Below, one piece after another: positions 5,829 to 6,679 of a stretch of 6,679 nt of DNA. This DNA comes from MVRV01 sp964469905. Lineage in GTDB: Bacteria; Desulfobacterota; Syntrophia; Syntrophales; Smithellaceae. The translations under genes and the position numbers were made by a program. The number at the start of each line of letters is the position of its first letter. Positions within the stretch are counted from its first letter, which is position 1. The stretch covers positions 1-6,679 of the forward strand of contig CAYXZW010000089.1 in NCBI GenBank assembly GCA_964469905.1, in the 5' to 3' direction. Under the pieces are notes generated by a model, which was not told the origin of the DNA, did not search any database, and worked only from the letters and a program-made list of their open reading frames with translations.

Positions 5829-6679
5829 ATGCAAAAAAAGACACTTAGTTTTAAATTGATTGCCGGAGGGATCATCGTCGTACTGATTCCCTTGGTAATT
5901 GTCGGACTTTTTGCTTCCCTGAGGGCATCGAATGCCCTCGAAAAGGTAGCGAAGGAGCGTGCCGCGGGAGGCGCCGCAAAACTTGCCGATTTGGTCCAGC
6001 AGGCACTGTCGATAGAAATCAAGGTTGCCACGGGAATTGCCGCAAGCAGTGATGCGGTTAATGCAACTGCCGGCAATGCTGAGGCAATGGACAGAAAACT
6101 TACTGACACCATGGGAAAAATCGGGAAAGACTATGAAGTTATCATAGTAACTGATGCCAAAGGTGTTGTTGCTTCCGATGGATCAGGGGGTAAACACAAA
6201 GGTATAGACGTCTCAGAGAGGGATTATTTCAAGGCGGCCAAAGCCGGTAAAGCAACAGTCGGCTCTGTTGTTAAATCTAAATCATCGGGCAATCCGGTCA
6301 TCGCTATCGGTGCGCCCATTACCAAAGATGGAACCTTCGTGGGCATGGCGGCTCTTATCCTGAAAATTGATTATCTTTCCGATAAAGTGACGGCAAAAAT
6401 GGGAGAAACAGGATATGGTTTTATGGCCGATTCAACAGGTCTTGTAATAGCTCACCCCAACAAAGCCCACATTCTCGTACTGGATATTTCAAAAACCGCC
6501 GGGATGGAAGATGTAACCAAAATGATCACTGCCAAAAAGGCAGGGGTTGAGGATTACGTCTTTAAGGGAACACAGAAGATCACAGGATTGGCGCCGGTAG
6601 AGATCACCGGCTGGAGCGTTGGAATAACACAGGATACGGATGAATTTCTGGCGGCAGCCCATACGATCCGCAACTTTAT
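5829..6679 (+). CDS. Methyl-accepting chemotaxis protein, N-terminal part with dCache sensor (runs off the window)
   Basis: The frame is open from ATG 5829 to the window edge (283 codons), with a strong AAGGAGGA (5813-5820) eight bases upstream. A short basic N-terminus (MQKKTLSFK) and a hydrophobic segment at about 10-28 form the first membrane helix. The rest is extracytoplasmic. A helical stretch is followed by a Cache fold: VIIVTDAKGVVASDG, then GIDVSERDYFKAAKAG, and a second lobe with TGYGFMADSTGLVIAHPNK (194-212). This is typical of dCache_1 chemoreceptors, which bind small ligands such as amino acids or organic acids outside the cell and signal to CheA/CheW. The RDYF segment departs from the usual RxWY-type amino-acid site, so the ligand is open. 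The second membrane helix, HAMP and signalling domains are expected beyond the edge. A dCache histidine kinase or cyclase is the alternative, as the output domain is not visible. Confidence 0.85.
   Translation, partial: MQKKTLSFKLIAGGIIVVLIPLVIVGLFASLRASNALEKVAKERAAGGAAKLADLVQQALSIEIKVATGIAASSDAVNATAGNAEAMDRKLTDTMGKIGKDYEVIIVTDAKGVVASDGSGGKHKGIDVSERDYFKAAKAGKATVGSVVKSKSSGNPVIAIGAPITKDGTFVGMAALILKIDYLSDKVTAKMGETGYGFMADSTGLVIAHPNKAHILVLDISKTAGMEDVTKMITAKKAGVEDYVFKGTQKITGLAPVEITGWSVGITQDTDEFLAAAHTIRNF

Overview
The window looks like chromosomal DNA from a free-living bacterium of the old Deltaproteobacteria (Desulfobacterota), possibly a Syntrophus/Smithella-like lineage. This is inferred from the style of the genes: a PAS kinase opening with a 'KPTYKDLEHKI'-type coiled coil, an NtrC-type sigma-54 activator, a dCache chemoreceptor, and moderate GC with AT-rich spacers. 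No marker gene fixes the taxon. All recognisable genes lie on the + strand.

Layout. Bases 1-92 are the last 29 codons of a thiolase, followed by a strong intrinsic terminator (139-175) that separates it from the rest. Bases 176-585 hold no convincing gene, but they carry inverted repeats, including TTGCCGG/CCGGCAA arms that could pair in more than one way and a long hairpin just before the next ribosome binding site. Bases 586-3789 encode a soluble five-PAS hybrid histidine kinase. Its end overlaps by 26 bases the start of an NtrC-family response regulator (3764-5152) with an intact GAFTGA motif. A 204-base AT-rich spacer follows, with overlapping dyads, a perfect TATCAG palindrome and a possible -24/-12 promoter. 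Next is a small protein of about 130 residues (5357-5749) that I read as a receiver-like fold without a phosphorylation site. The window ends inside a membrane chemoreceptor (5829 to the edge).

Working model (inference). The cytoplasmic kinase senses one or more signals through its PAS domains and passes phosphate to the NtrC-type regulator, which activates sigma-54 promoters. The spacer after the regulator gene has the layout of such a target: dyads about 80-100 bases upstream of a GG-N10-GT element. The pair may therefore control the small pseudo-receiver and the chemoreceptor directly downstream, linking two-component signalling to chemotaxis. The small protein and its promoter region are the least explained part of the window. 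No RNA genes, mobile elements or CRISPR arrays were seen.
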